Below the pieces are notes generated by a model, which was not told where the DNA came from, did not search any database, and saw only the letters and a list, made by a program, of their open reading frames with translations. This document shows positions 10,133-18,585 of a stretch of DNA of 33,343 nucleotides, piece after piece. The first letter of the stretch is position 1. Each line of letters begins with the position of its first letter. The translations under genes and the position numbers were made by a program. This DNA is from JBFHES01 sp041584015 (GTDB lineage Bacteria > Bacteroidota > Bacteroidia > Bacteroidales > M50B96): positions 1 through 33,343 of the forward strand of contig JBFHES010000016.1 of the NCBI GenBank assembly GCA_041584015.1, in the 5' to 3' direction.

Positions 10133-10828
10133 TTATTTTTTACCTGCAAATTGAATTAGGCGCGTTGTACTGTTATGTGTGTTCTGTATCTCAATAATAT
10201 ACAAGCCAGACGTGGCATAACAGCCATTGCTCATTAAACCATTCCAGCTTGTGTTGCCATAATGGTCGCATTGTAAGGTGCTTACTACTTGTCCGCTCAC
10301 TGATCTAATGGCAACCGAACTTCTCGCCATACCAGTTTCAATTTGAATCTTTTCAGTAAATGGATTTGGATAGCAAAGTGGTTTGTGAACGAAGTTTACC
10401 TGAAGCTTAAGCACAGGGTCGACTAAATAAAGTTGTGCAACGGTGTATGTTCCGTAACCGAACGTTCCATTACCTTGGGAAAGAACAGCCGTGGCCTCCA
10501 GTGGGTAATAATCTCCTAATAGAGGAACACGTGCTTTGAATATAATTGAATCTCCATTACTAAAGCCATTGAGGTTTTGCGATGGATCTCCTTCCCAGGT
10601 AATGAGCTGAAAATTCTGAACTCCTTGGTAGATTTCTGCGCCAACACATGTTGTATCGCTAAATGCACCAATTTGTGTATTAACTGGGCATAAGCCATTA
10701 TTTAGATATACATCGGCAATTATGATGGTGTATGGCAAACCTGTTGATGGAACTGGAACAAAGGCGGCTTGCGCATTCGTTAGCAATCCCAGGACAGTAA
10801 ATATTATGCTTGCAAAAATAAGCTTCAT
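10133..10828 (-). CDS. Minimal T9SS-secreted protein: signal peptide, one TGLPY/CVG module, sorting domain
   Basis: This 231-residue protein has a clear signal peptide (about 1-21, ending NAQA) and one complete 113-residue TGLPY/CVG module (23-135). Its C-terminal domain has a CYPNPF start, a VSGQVV strand and a SGLYIIEIQ strand, typical of type A T9SS sorting domains. T9SS exports such proteins across the outer membrane and usually attaches them to the cell surface. The gene lies 39 nt downstream of the 2055-residue gene and 28 nt upstream of the giant gene on the same strand, so the three probably form one transcript. Because it contains almost nothing else, it shows that the module folds and is used as an independent unit. 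Its function is unknown; it might be a small surface subunit that pairs with the big neighbours. Confidence 0.88.
   Translation of the reverse strand: MKLIFASIIFTVLGLLTNAQAAFVPVPSTGLPYTIIIADVYLNNGLCPVNTQIGAFSDTTCVGAEIYQGVQNFQLITWEGDPSQNLNGFSNGDSIIFKARVPLLGDYYPLEATAVLSQGNGTFGYGTYTVAQLYLVDPVLKLQVNFVHKPLCYPNPFTEKIQIETGMARSSVAIRSVSGQVVSTLQCDHYGNTSWNGLMSNGCYATSGLYIIEIQNTHNSTTRLIQFAGKK
10424..10762 (-). repeat. TGLPY/CVG module, copy 6 (intact, 113 residues)
   Basis: Residues 23-135 of the 231-residue protein, directly after the signal peptide. Landmarks: STGLPYTIII, GAFSDTTCVG, ITWEGDPSQ, GFSNGDSIIFK and GNGTFGYGTYTV. It has the same length as copy 1. It carries a second cysteine (GLCPV) ahead of the usual CVG cysteine. 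Confidence 0.78.
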
Positions 10829-10867
10829 GCGAGTTCAGTTTTGGTTCGGTTATGCACCCGACTTTAT

Positions 10868-13800
10868 TTATATTTTGATTAACTTTTGTGTTGAGATTTG
10901 ATCGCCTGTTCTTATCTCCAGAATGTAAACTCCCTTTGGTAGATTCGCTCCTGTCCACTCAAAAGAGTACGTTCCCTTGTCAAGTTTATCATTGAGTATT
11001 ACATTGATTACTTTACCGCTCAGATCCATAATGCTCATATGAACCTGTTCTGTTTCGATAATGCTCAAATGTATTTTGGTAGCCGACTTAAACGGATTTG
11101 GATAACAGCTAATCGTACTGGAACCAACTTCATGAGTTAATGCAATATGTGCATAATTAGCTCCTTTAAACGTAACATTATTGTTCGCATTCAATGCCTC
11201 GCTTTTTAATTGAATGAGCCCATGCCTTGCCGTTTGTGCTTTGAATGTCATGATTTCACCTTCGGTAAAGCCTTTCATTGCTTGTTTACTTGCCGCCGAC
11301 CATGCAGTTAGTAGCATGCGCGATTGTCCTGTGTACACTGCTGCGCCTACACATAAGTCTCCATTGTACACTGCCAGTTCATCCATTGGCAACAGACCAA
11401 ATTCTGCGGCATTGGGAAGTTCAATTACAATTTGATAAGGAAGTCCGGTAGGAGTGAAGTCGAATAATGTTGGCTCAATAATTTGAGGAAGCTCTGTTTT
11501 TGCGGGTTGTGTATTGTCTACCTGGTAAGTAATGTCAATGTCATTAGGAGAACTAAGGGCAATTTGATAACCTGTTCCGGGAGTTAAATATCCAAGTGTA
11601 TTGATACTCAGTGAAGGAATCCAGGCTCCTCCGGCAGAGTTTTGCATGATGTCAATTGAATCAACAATAGTACTTTCTATTGCTGTACCAACCGTGTGTT
11701 CGTTTTCTCCCAGATAAGCAATTGAGTTCCACTTGCCTGCCTCAACATGTATTGGCCAGCTCATGGCATTAATTAAGGTTCCTTCGTAAAAAATGGTATC
11801 AATACTAGTCGAAAATAAATGATATCCATCCTTAAAATTGATATCGCCCAAACTGTTAATATTGTAAGGAGGAATCCATGCGTACCCATTATCATTATAT
11901 ACAATCTGAAGATCTTCTACTCCACCAAAAACAGTTTCTGAATTGCTGTATCGAGGAAGCTTGTTAAAGGAGACCAGGTTAAATATATTTGGAGTAATGG
12001 CTACTTGTTGAATTTTGTAAACCGTGCTTATAAGTTCGCAGGCTGTAAAAATTCCGAAGCCAAATGTTCCGTCGCCAACTTCGTAATTGGCTTCAACAGT
12101 GGCCTCTAAATCTGCCGAGGCATCATAGATGACGAAAGACATTTCGTTGCCTGATGTATACCCATCAAATCCTTGTCCCGGATCAGCTTCCCACACTGTT
12201 AATGCAAAATTAAAGTTACCATCAAAAATTCCGGCACCAACACAAAAGGAGCCATCGTATACACCTATTTCGTCGCCAACCGCTAAGGTTATTCCGTCTA
12301 TTTCAGCATTGGTTACAATAATATTATAAGGTAATCCGGTGCTGTCTACTGGTGTGAAATGTACTGGTGTTGATGGTATTGTTTGTCCGAAGGTGAGTGC
12401 AATCTCATAGTCAGAAGCAAGCTGCGCCGGTATGTTTGTAAATAATTGCTGGGTGTAAATGTAGGTTCCTGTTTGCCCAGTGTTTAGGAACCCAAAAGGT
12501 ACATTTATACTTCCTGCGGCAGGTACAGAATAATATTGTCCGTTTGGCAGGTAGTATGGAATTTCATCGTTTACGGAGGCAATGCCTGCATCTGCAAAAT
12601 AGATGTTTCCTGTTCCGGTAAGGTTCAGGCCATAACTTGAATAATCATTGTAGTTATCCTTTAGTGGCCAATAACCAAGCAGACCGGTTTCCGAGCCTGT
12701 AAGCCCAACATTCATGTTGGTTGCTATGTCTAGCGCTGATCGGGCATAATTCCAGATGCGTGCCTCAGACAGAAATCCAGTAAAGAAATAATTATGATCG
12801 TGCGCCCGGCACCCTAGCTCAAAATTATAGGTGAGGTTTGGGATTGGAAAATCTGGCACTTGATCTACCTGACTATTGAACTGACCATCTACATAGAATT
12901 TAATAACTGATCCTTCCCAGGTTATAGCAATATGATGCCACTCTTGCATTGGCACATAATAACCCGAAGTATATCCTTCGTAGTTGTCAATAGTATACCC
13001 TTTGTACATGCCAAGATAATTGTTCGAATTAATGTAGACCTGAAACTGTTTATAGTGTTTGCCAAAAAATCCCATGTGTCCATCATCTTCTCGGTAAATC
13101 CAGCATTCTATTGTAAATGCTGTCATCCCTTCAAGATGTGCAGGATCGGAAGCATAAAGATAATCGTAGTACCCATCAAAATGGAGTGCTTTGTTGGCGG
13201 TTCCTTGCGGAATAAAAACTGAGAGTTCCTTGCTTCCATTATTTATTATTTCCAGATCTTCAATTAATGTATCTCCAGTTAGGGTAAGGTTGAAAGCATA
13301 TGGGTTAAAACTGATTTCAGGTACGCCTGGCACACCCGATACTTTTGGAGCAAAGCCTGATTCGAAATTCGGGTATATTCCGCTTACTGTAAAGTCGTAG
13401 AGCGAATCATTGGTTAGGCCGGTTACATCGGCGTTTAGATTGCTTGTTGTTGCAAAGTAGCTATAGCTTGATGCTGAGTTTAATTTATAGTACACTTTAT
13501 ACGCAACAAGTGTATCAACGCTCACAGAGTCCCAACTTATATTTACCGATTGATCGGCGTAGCTGTTGAAATATAGTGAGTGTGGGTAGCCACTTTCAAA
13601 GAAAAATGCACCTAGATCGGCAGTTGTTCCATCGGGATCAAGATTTCCTGGGTTACCTGTATTTATGCATGGTGATGCTGAAGTAAGATGAAAGTCAATT
13701 GAGTCGTTGAATACAAAAAGAGGATCCTCCGAGATATTAAGATAAATGTCAGCAGAATCGCTGTTCGCATTAAATGAGACAAAGTCCCAGGCGTTAACCG

Positions 13801-16800
13801 GTAAGTTAGAGGTGTTCGATATTTCGCCTATGGCATTGGAATAAACATCATTGTATTCGAAAATAGCAATTGATTGATTATTCCTGATACCGTATCCATT
13901 ATTGTTGACTACTATGTTGCTATTAAAGTTTATAGTAGCTGCCGAACGGTTATTCTCAAAACCATCATCGGAGTTTCCAACAATGGTATTGTATTCTATG
14001 GTTGGATCTCCTGCATGATTACTTCGGTATATACCATCTCCATTGTTATAGGCAATTATATTATGGTGAATGTAGGTGTCGCTATAATTGTTGGCATTCA
14101 TGTATATTCCTGTATTGTTATTGCCAACAATTAAATTATTGTAAATCTGACCATCTATTTGATAGTACACATATACGCCACCACCATTATTTCTTATTGT
14201 TGAGCCACTTAATTCCGATGCCACGGTGCAATAGTGGCGCAGATAGATAGCCCATGATGTGTTTCCTTCAACTAAACAGTCAACTATTTCTGTTGAATGC
14301 CAGCCATATCCGTCGTATCCTACGCAAATTCCATAGCCCGAATTATTTAAAATTTCGCAGTCTTCAATACGTGGAGAAGAGTATCTTCTAATATCAATTC
14401 CCCAGCTATTGTTGTTGCTAATGCTGCAGTTGGTAACATGAGGGCTGGCATAATTGTATAAGTACATACCCCTGTCGGAATTGTTTGTGAACGTTGAGTT
14501 GGTGATGGTTCCGTACGATGAATAATCATACATTAAACCATATCGTGAGTTATGATGAGAATATAAGCCATCTATTGTTGGCGATGCATCGTAGTTGTAA
14601 AAGCCATCATAACAGTCGAATATTTCTACATCTGATAAATTGATACCAGCGGCATTGCCATTTAATTGTATACCACGGTCGCTGCACGTATGTATCTTGC
14701 AATCATTAACAGTTGGCATGGCTTCTTCGAAATATAAGCCATCTTCTGCATATCGAATAATGGCGTAACTAATTGTACTTTGGTCGTCACTTGCATCGTA
14801 AAAATCAATACCCTTCCACTGTCCTGGCCCAAATATTTGATTGTGTGGCGCCGATGTGAACAGCACGGAATCACCTGCTTCTCCCAATATCTCGAGAAAA
14901 CCATAGACGAAAATATTGTAATTGCCAAGGAATCGGATTTCACTACCCGCAAGAATTGTTAAGGAATCTCCATTAGGGATTGTGATGTCTCCGGTAATAG
15001 TGTAGATACCATCCCAAATGCCTGAAGCATTGCCGTTAATGTCGGTTGTTCCAAGTTGCAGGATAGTGCTTTCACCAAAATCATGATCGGCTATAATGGA
15101 GAAGTTTTCTTCCCGATAATAGGTTTGATAATTAATTTTCTCATAGCTTACATCGTATGTACCTGGTACCACGGTTGTCTCAAAGTAACCAAGTGCATTG
15201 GTGTAAGTGCTGTCTAAAACTGCCGAAGGTGAGATCGGATGGAACTTGACCATAATATTGGCGTGATTGGATTGTCCTTCAAGAAAGGCATAGCCCAGCA
15301 CTGTTGTTAACGAAGTATTATTAACAAGAATTGAAACAGTGTCTGTGATTGACATGTTGAATCCCCAGTTGGCTGCTACTCGGTAGTAGTAAGTGTGAAA
15401 ATCCATCACGGTATTATCGTTATACAGTGTGCTGCTGGTGCTGGTTAATAAGTTCGAAGGACCAGCAATAAAACCAGGGATTTCGCTTCTGTACACTTTG
15501 TAATCTACCAAGCCGCTAACATCAATTGGTGCTTCCCAATCTACTTCTACCGAGCCAGCCATGTTGTCGCTTAAACTCAGGTTGGAAACCTGTAATCCGG
15601 TTACATCAAAAGAAACATAGTTTGCAGGTGCAGTCATTGGGTAGAAGTAGCTGTCGGTGCCATCTGTTGCACTAATGTAATAATCGATGGTGCTATTGGC
15701 TGCCTGTCCTGGTATGTCGGCACTGTAATATGTTCCCATTAGCGTCATTGGAATAGAGGAGTAACTGCCATTGTTAATACGGTAGTAGATGCTGACATTG
15801 GTAATTGCGTCGCCTTGTTCATCTATTACATAAGCATTGGCAGTATAGGGGCCTGCTGTTGTGCTGGCAAAAAATAATTCGCTGTGAAAAATACCATACA
15901 TAACTGCTGTATTTGCCGATGGAACTACACTGCCAAGGTCAGTTAAACTTTGAGTTTCAAAAGCAATTCTTCCTACCGAACCATTTCCACCTGGATAAGA
16001 ATTTGCATGTCCTAGGCCGCCAGCAGCCTCAATTATTGAATCATTAAATAATGAATGAATTCCTAATAGGATTGAGCCTCCTGCGCCTCCTCCTGAACCC
16101 GGATCAGAAGTGCTACCGCCATAAGTTCCGTTAGTACCATTACAACGAACAATTCCTAAATTGTTGAATATATTTCCGGTAATGTAGATAATACCTCCAC
16201 CAGATCCGGAGTTTGGATTTTGAGCGGCATTGCTGTCGTTATCGCCACCTGTTCCACCTGATCCTCCCATGTATAGTTTGCTTAGACCAGGTTCTCCTAC
16301 CATGTATCCACCTTCTCCAACTGTTCCTGATCCTCCACCCGGTGATCCTTGGAAGGCGTGTCCGCCACCACCGCCACCGGCATAGGCATGTGTTCCACCA
16401 CCGCCACCATTGCCGTTATAGCTTGTAGAGATAATACCTACGCCAAACAGTCCATTGCCTTGATAGCCATTATTATTATCGCTTTGCCTATTGCGTCCCA
16501 TATAACCGCTACCCGTTGCATCGATCATTCCATCAGCTGAAATAAGAATAGTCCCATTTGCCCTGAAAGCTACAATACCTCCACTGTATCCGTCCCAGTC
16601 GTGGCAAGTTATATAGCCATGAACGGTAACATCGGTATAGTGCGCTACCTTTACTATTTGCGCAGCTACACCATCATTGGTTGGGTAGTTGTGTTGCAGA
16701 CCATCTGTGACAAAAATGTGGTTATCAACAATGGTTAATATTGTTTTAAACTCATATGCTCCTGCCGTGTTAGTCGCCGAGTCGGATTCATTATCATACA

Positions 16801-17035
16801 TAATGATGAGCATTATCTCATCACCCTGATTAAATAATGAGGCATCGTTAACTAAAAGCGATTCATCACCGGAAACGCTGTTCCCGATAATATGTGTTCT
16901 GCTATCATCCAGATAAACTGTATCGTTTATGCTAACAACTAAAGCTCCATCTGCGCCTGTCCCATAGTAATTTTGTGAATAGGCTTGCAGTCCATAGGAA
17001 ACAATAATGATTAAAGCGAAAAGTACCTTTTGCAT
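10868..17035 (-). CDS. Large T9SS-secreted mosaic protein (glycine-rich, FN3, beta-helix, LamG, TGLPY/CVG)
   Basis: 2055 residues. The signal peptide is about 1-21, ending AYSQ. Order by eye: an N-terminal region leading into a glycine-rich stretch (about 180-340) with GGGGG runs; fibronectin type III-like domain (about 477-572); carboxypeptidase-regulatory-like domain (about 577-649); right-handed parallel beta-helix (about 680-1150) with many N-N-x-G-I/Y turns and the usual ASPCINTG and DLGAF end motif; second FN3-like domain (about 1150-1238). Then a BACON/ASH-like module split by a LamG (1240-1551), a TGLPY/CVG module (1560-1668), two repeats with G-x-x-WIP and TPGTGY-type motifs (about 1684-1831), a divergent TGLPY/CVG module (1860-1970), and a T9SS sorting domain from CYPNPF (about 1975) to the end. 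It is the first gene of the cluster and has a strong ribosome binding site. Likely a surface protein; beta-helix and LamG suggest polysaccharide binding or processing, but no catalytic residues could be assigned. Confidence 0.9.
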   Translation of the reverse strand: MQKVLFALIIIVSYGLQAYSQNYYGTGADGALVVSINDTVYLDDSRTHIIGNSVSGDESLLVNDASLFNQGDEIMLIIMYDNESDSATNTAGAYEFKTILTIVDNHIFVTDGLQHNYPTNDGVAAQIVKVAHYTDVTVHGYITCHDWDGYSGGIVAFRANGTILISADGMIDATGSGYMGRNRQSDNNNGYQGNGLFGVGIISTSYNGNGGGGGTHAYAGGGGGGHAFQGSPGGGSGTVGEGGYMVGEPGLSKLYMGGSGGTGGDNDSNAAQNPNSGSGGGIIYITGNIFNNLGIVRCNGTNGTYGGSTSDPGSGGGAGGSILLGIHSLFNDSIIEAAGGLGHANSYPGGNGSVGRIAFETQSLTDLGSVVPSANTAVMYGIFHSELFFASTTAGPYTANAYVIDEQGDAITNVSIYYRINNGSYSSIPMTLMGTYYSADIPGQAANSTIDYYISATDGTDSYFYPMTAPANYVSFDVTGLQVSNLSLSDNMAGSVEVDWEAPIDVSGLVDYKVYRSEIPGFIAGPSNLLTSTSSTLYNDNTVMDFHTYYYRVAANWGFNMSITDTVSILVNNTSLTTVLGYAFLEGQSNHANIMVKFHPISPSAVLDSTYTNALGYFETTVVPGTYDVSYEKINYQTYYREENFSIIADHDFGESTILQLGTTDINGNASGIWDGIYTITGDITIPNGDSLTILAGSEIRFLGNYNIFVYGFLEILGEAGDSVLFTSAPHNQIFGPGQWKGIDFYDASDDQSTISYAIIRYAEDGLYFEEAMPTVNDCKIHTCSDRGIQLNGNAAGINLSDVEIFDCYDGFYNYDASPTIDGLYSHHNSRYGLMYDYSSYGTITNSTFTNNSDRGMYLYNYASPHVTNCSISNNNSWGIDIRRYSSPRIEDCEILNNSGYGICVGYDGYGWHSTEIVDCLVEGNTSWAIYLRHYCTVASELSGSTIRNNGGGVYVYYQIDGQIYNNLIVGNNNTGIYMNANNYSDTYIHHNIIAYNNGDGIYRSNHAGDPTIEYNTIVGNSDDGFENNRSAATINFNSNIVVNNNGYGIRNNQSIAIFEYNDVYSNAIGEISNTSNLPVNAWDFVSFNANSDSADIYLNISEDPLFVFNDSIDFHLTSASPCINTGNPGNLDPDGTTADLGAFFFESGYPHSLYFNSYADQSVNISWDSVSVDTLVAYKVYYKLNSASSYSYFATTSNLNADVTGLTNDSLYDFTVSGIYPNFESGFAPKVSGVPGVPEISFNPYAFNLTLTGDTLIEDLEIINNGSKELSVFIPQGTANKALHFDGYYDYLYASDPAHLEGMTAFTIECWIYREDDGHMGFFGKHYKQFQVYINSNNYLGMYKGYTIDNYEGYTSGYYVPMQEWHHIAITWEGSVIKFYVDGQFNSQVDQVPDFPIPNLTYNFELGCRAHDHNYFFTGFLSEARIWNYARSALDIATNMNVGLTGSETGLLGYWPLKDNYNDYSSYGLNLTGTGNIYFADAGIASVNDEIPYYLPNGQYYSVPAAGSINVPFGFLNTGQTGTYIYTQQLFTNIPAQLASDYEIALTFGQTIPSTPVHFTPVDSTGLPYNIIVTNAEIDGITLAVGDEIGVYDGSFCVGAGIFDGNFNFALTVWEADPGQGFDGYTSGNEMSFVIYDASADLEATVEANYEVGDGTFGFGIFTACELISTVYKIQQVAITPNIFNLVSFNKLPRYSNSETVFGGVEDLQIVYNDNGYAWIPPYNINSLGDINFKDGYHLFSTSIDTIFYEGTLINAMSWPIHVEAGKWNSIAYLGENEHTVGTAIESTIVDSIDIMQNSAGGAWIPSLSINTLGYLTPGTGYQIALSSPNDIDITYQVDNTQPAKTELPQIIEPTLFDFTPTGLPYQIVIELPNAAEFGLLPMDELAVYNGDLCVGAAVYTGQSRMLLTAWSAASKQAMKGFTEGEIMTFKAQTARHGLIQLKSEALNANNNVTFKGANYAHIALTHEVGSSTISCYPNPFKSATKIHLSIIETEQVHMSIMDLSGKVINVILNDKLDKGTYSFEWTGANLPKGVYILEIRTGDQISTQKLIKI
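11126..11458 (-). repeat. TGLPY/CVG module, copy 5 (divergent)
   Basis: Residues 1860-1970 of the 2055-residue protein, just before its sorting domain. TGLPYQIVI, DELAVYNGDLCVGAA, TAWSAASKQ and GFTEGEIMTFK are recognisable. The terminal GTFGYG motif is replaced by a degenerate NNVTFKGANYAHIAL stretch. Confidence 0.65.
12032..12358 (-). repeat. TGLPY/CVG module, copy 4
   Basis: Residues 1560-1668 of the 2055-residue protein. Landmarks are STGLPYNIIV, GDEIGVYDGSFCVGAG, TVWEADPGQGFDGYTSGN and GDGTFGFGIFTACEL. It is uninterrupted, and has a second cysteine in the last strand. Confidence 0.75.
12385..13318 (-). other. BACON/ASH-like module split by an inserted LamG domain (2055-residue protein)
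   Basis: The first half (EISFNPYAFNLTL, then EIINNGSKELSVFI) is followed by a LamG domain (about 13198-12600; ALHFDGYYDYLY, WHHIAIT, FYVDGQF, LLGYWPLKDN). The second half then follows, with NVPFGFLNTGQTGTY and ending YEIALTFGQ. This is the same arrangement as the two cases in the giant protein, now in a separate gene. Confidence 0.6.
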
Positions 17036-17042
17036 TGTAAAT

Positions 17043-17048
17043 CCTCCT
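17043..17048 (-). promoter_or_regulatory. Strong Shine-Dalgarno for the 2055-residue gene
   Basis: On the minus strand AGGAGG lies 7 nt before the ATG at 17035. This is a textbook spacing that I do not see at the other genes of the window, where leaders are AT-rich as usual in Bacteroidota. The site also overlaps the end of a 10-nt palindrome, CCTAATTAGG (17046-17055). Confidence 0.65.
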
Positions 17049-17191
17049 AATTAGGTAAGTATTATTTTAATAATTCATTTTAGTTTTTTCAGACACCAAG
17101 AAGAGTTAGGACAATAAAATATCCAATGGAAATGATCCGTTTTTTGAGTATAGTTTGTAACTTTTTGTAAGCACTCCTTTCTTCTGCTTAC

Positions 17192-17199
17192 CAAATTTA
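17192..17199 (-). promoter_or_regulatory. Candidate -7 promoter element for the surface-protein cluster
   Basis: TAAATTTG on the minus strand matches TAnnTTTG. No TTTG/TTTA sits 19 nt upstream of it, so the call is weak. It would give a leader of about 150 nt. Confidence 0.3.
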
Positions 17200-17329
17200 C
17201 GAAAAAAAATAGTTCGAGTTGAGTTGAATCAGGAAAAAAGTCTATTTAGAATGTTAAATAAAAACGTGATTAAGAGGGGGTTGTTTGTTTGTGAGAAACA
17301 ACGGGCAGCTTTTGCTGATACCCTGTCTT

Positions 17330-17345
17330 TACGGTACATACCGTA
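17330..17345. repeat. 16-nt perfect palindrome
   Basis: TACGGTA-CA-TACCGTA. It lies 68 nt beyond the MFS stop codon and about 130 nt upstream of the candidate -7 element of the surface-protein cluster. It has no T-tract, so it is not an obvious terminator; an operator is possible. Confidence 0.5.
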
Positions 17346-17412
17346 GTCCTTGAGCATTTGGCCGTTAATTTAAAAGGAATTTTGAATCAGATTATTCGTG
17401 AATAAATAACCA

Positions 17413-18585
17413 TTAGGGTTTGTCCCATTTTTTTAGGGCAAAAGCAAAGGGAATGGCCCCAATGGATAAAAATGCACTTACTTTAAAAGTACTTTCTAAG
17501 CCAATCCAATCTCCTAACGTACCTGTAATAATGTCTCCCGCGGCACCAACGGCAAAGCTTATGGTCATGAACACGCCATTAATAAAAGCTGGCCTGCCTG
17601 TATTAATTCTGTTAACCATGGAAAGTAATACAGGTGTAGAGGCAATTATGAAAAATCCTAACAGAACCAGTAATGGTAAAACCCAGGCACGTCCCATGAA
17701 ATTGAACATGATCATCAGCACTGGGGTGGCAAATGCAACAATAGTGAGGGTTTTCGATCGGCCTATTTTATCGGATACAATTCCTGAAACAAGCACACCC
17801 ATTGCTCCGGCAAATTGGAAAATAGACAAGGCTCCGTTAACAAACCAAATGCTCTCGCCTTTTTGATCCAGATAAAGTGTAAGAAAGGTAGATAACGCTG
17901 ATTTCGAAATTGCTCTAAAAAAAACAAATCCGGTTAGTAGAATGAAAAATGGTGCCAGACTGATAAACGTTGAACGAATTCCTTTATAGAAGTTTTCCTT
18001 TTTAACTCCATCGGATATCGGTATTCGGCCGATTCTAAAATATAAGATGATTGATGCTGCAATACCAATTAGCATTAAGCGGTAGGTGCCTTCCAGTCCA
18101 TAATAAAGTACGGTAGCGGTAATAAGCATTGGTCCGATGCCTCGAGCTAGTTCTCCTCCAAGCATATACAGACTCATGCCTTTTCCCGGTTTATCTCCCG
18201 ATAAGCGTTTGATCAATACTGGTGATGGAACATGGAACAATGCTGCACTTACTCCTGCAACAAATAGTATGATGCCTAGAACAATAACATTCGGCGCAAT
18301 GCCAAGCAGACTCATGGCTATGGACGTAATTCCGGGGGTTAAAATAATGAATAAACGCAGCGGGAACTTATCCGCAAGTATTCCAATGAATGGACTAAAG
18401 AGCGATGGTATGCGTTGAATAACCTTTAAAATTCCAACGGCAAAATTACTCAGATTCATTTTTTCGTTAATGAGCGGAAGTAAGGGCACAAAAAAAGATG
18501 AAAAAACATCATGTAACAGATGCGCCATAGAAACAAGTACTACGTTGCTCCATTGAAATCTCTTGGTGGACGCTTGCTTACTCAT
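17413..18585 (-). CDS. MFS transporter, fosmidomycin-resistance-like
   Basis: A 390-residue integral membrane protein with about 12 hydrophobic segments, the usual size for the major facilitator superfamily. The loop between segments 2 and 3 reads GILADKFPLR and the equivalent loop of the second half reads GIVSDKIGR, both matching the MFS G-x-x-x-D-R/K motif. The stretch around residues 110-150 (ALFHVPSPVLIKRLSG and MLGGELARGIGP) resembles Fsr-type drug exporters. The start codon overlaps the stop of the upstream OsmC-like gene (ATGA), so the two are probably translationally coupled. The substrate cannot be told from sequence; efflux of a small toxic compound would fit the OsmC partner but is inference. 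Confidence 0.85.
   Translation of the reverse strand: MSKQASTKRFQWSNVVLVSMAHLLHDVFSSFFVPLLPLINEKMNLSNFAVGILKVIQRIPSLFSPFIGILADKFPLRLFIILTPGITSIAMSLLGIAPNVIVLGIILFVAGVSAALFHVPSPVLIKRLSGDKPGKGMSLYMLGGELARGIGPMLITATVLYYGLEGTYRLMLIGIAASIILYFRIGRIPISDGVKKENFYKGIRSTFISLAPFFILLTGFVFFRAISKSALSTFLTLYLDQKGESIWFVNGALSIFQFAGAMGVLVSGIVSDKIGRSKTLTIVAFATPVLMIMFNFMGRAWVLPLLVLLGFFIIASTPVLLSMVNRINTGRPAFINGVFMTISFAVGAAGDIITGTLGDWIGLESTFKVSAFLSIGAIPFAFALKKWDKP

Larger units (their letters stand above)
17036..17412. other. Intergenic region upstream of the three-gene surface-protein cluster
   Basis: This 377-nt region holds no convincing ORF. It lies downstream of the MFS gene and upstream of the 2055-residue gene, both on the minus strand. 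It contains a minus-strand TAAATTTG (17192-17199) that matches the Bacteroidota -7 consensus TAnnTTTG without a clear -33 partner. It also holds an imperfect hairpin at about 17298-17327 (GGGCAGC/GCTG...CCC) and a 16-nt palindrome at 17330-17345. Confidence 0.5.

Noticed and set aside
10698..10958. Minus-strand ORF bridging two cluster genes
   Set aside because: It is out of frame with both flanking genes, overlaps their coding ends, and has no signal peptide or domain pattern.
13830..14900. Short repeated motifs resembling a repeat array
   Set aside because: They are irregular coding repeats of the parallel beta-helix (NN-x-G turns), not CRISPR; no constant repeat or unique spacers are present.
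16213..16428. Histidine-rich plus-strand ORF
   Set aside because: It is the complement of the glycine-rich coding stretch of the 2055-residue protein; glycine codons read backwards give histidine and proline runs.
1..17035. Polysaccharide utilisation locus
   Set aside because: No SusC/SusD pair and no recognisable glycoside hydrolase; LamG and beta-helix domains alone are not enough.
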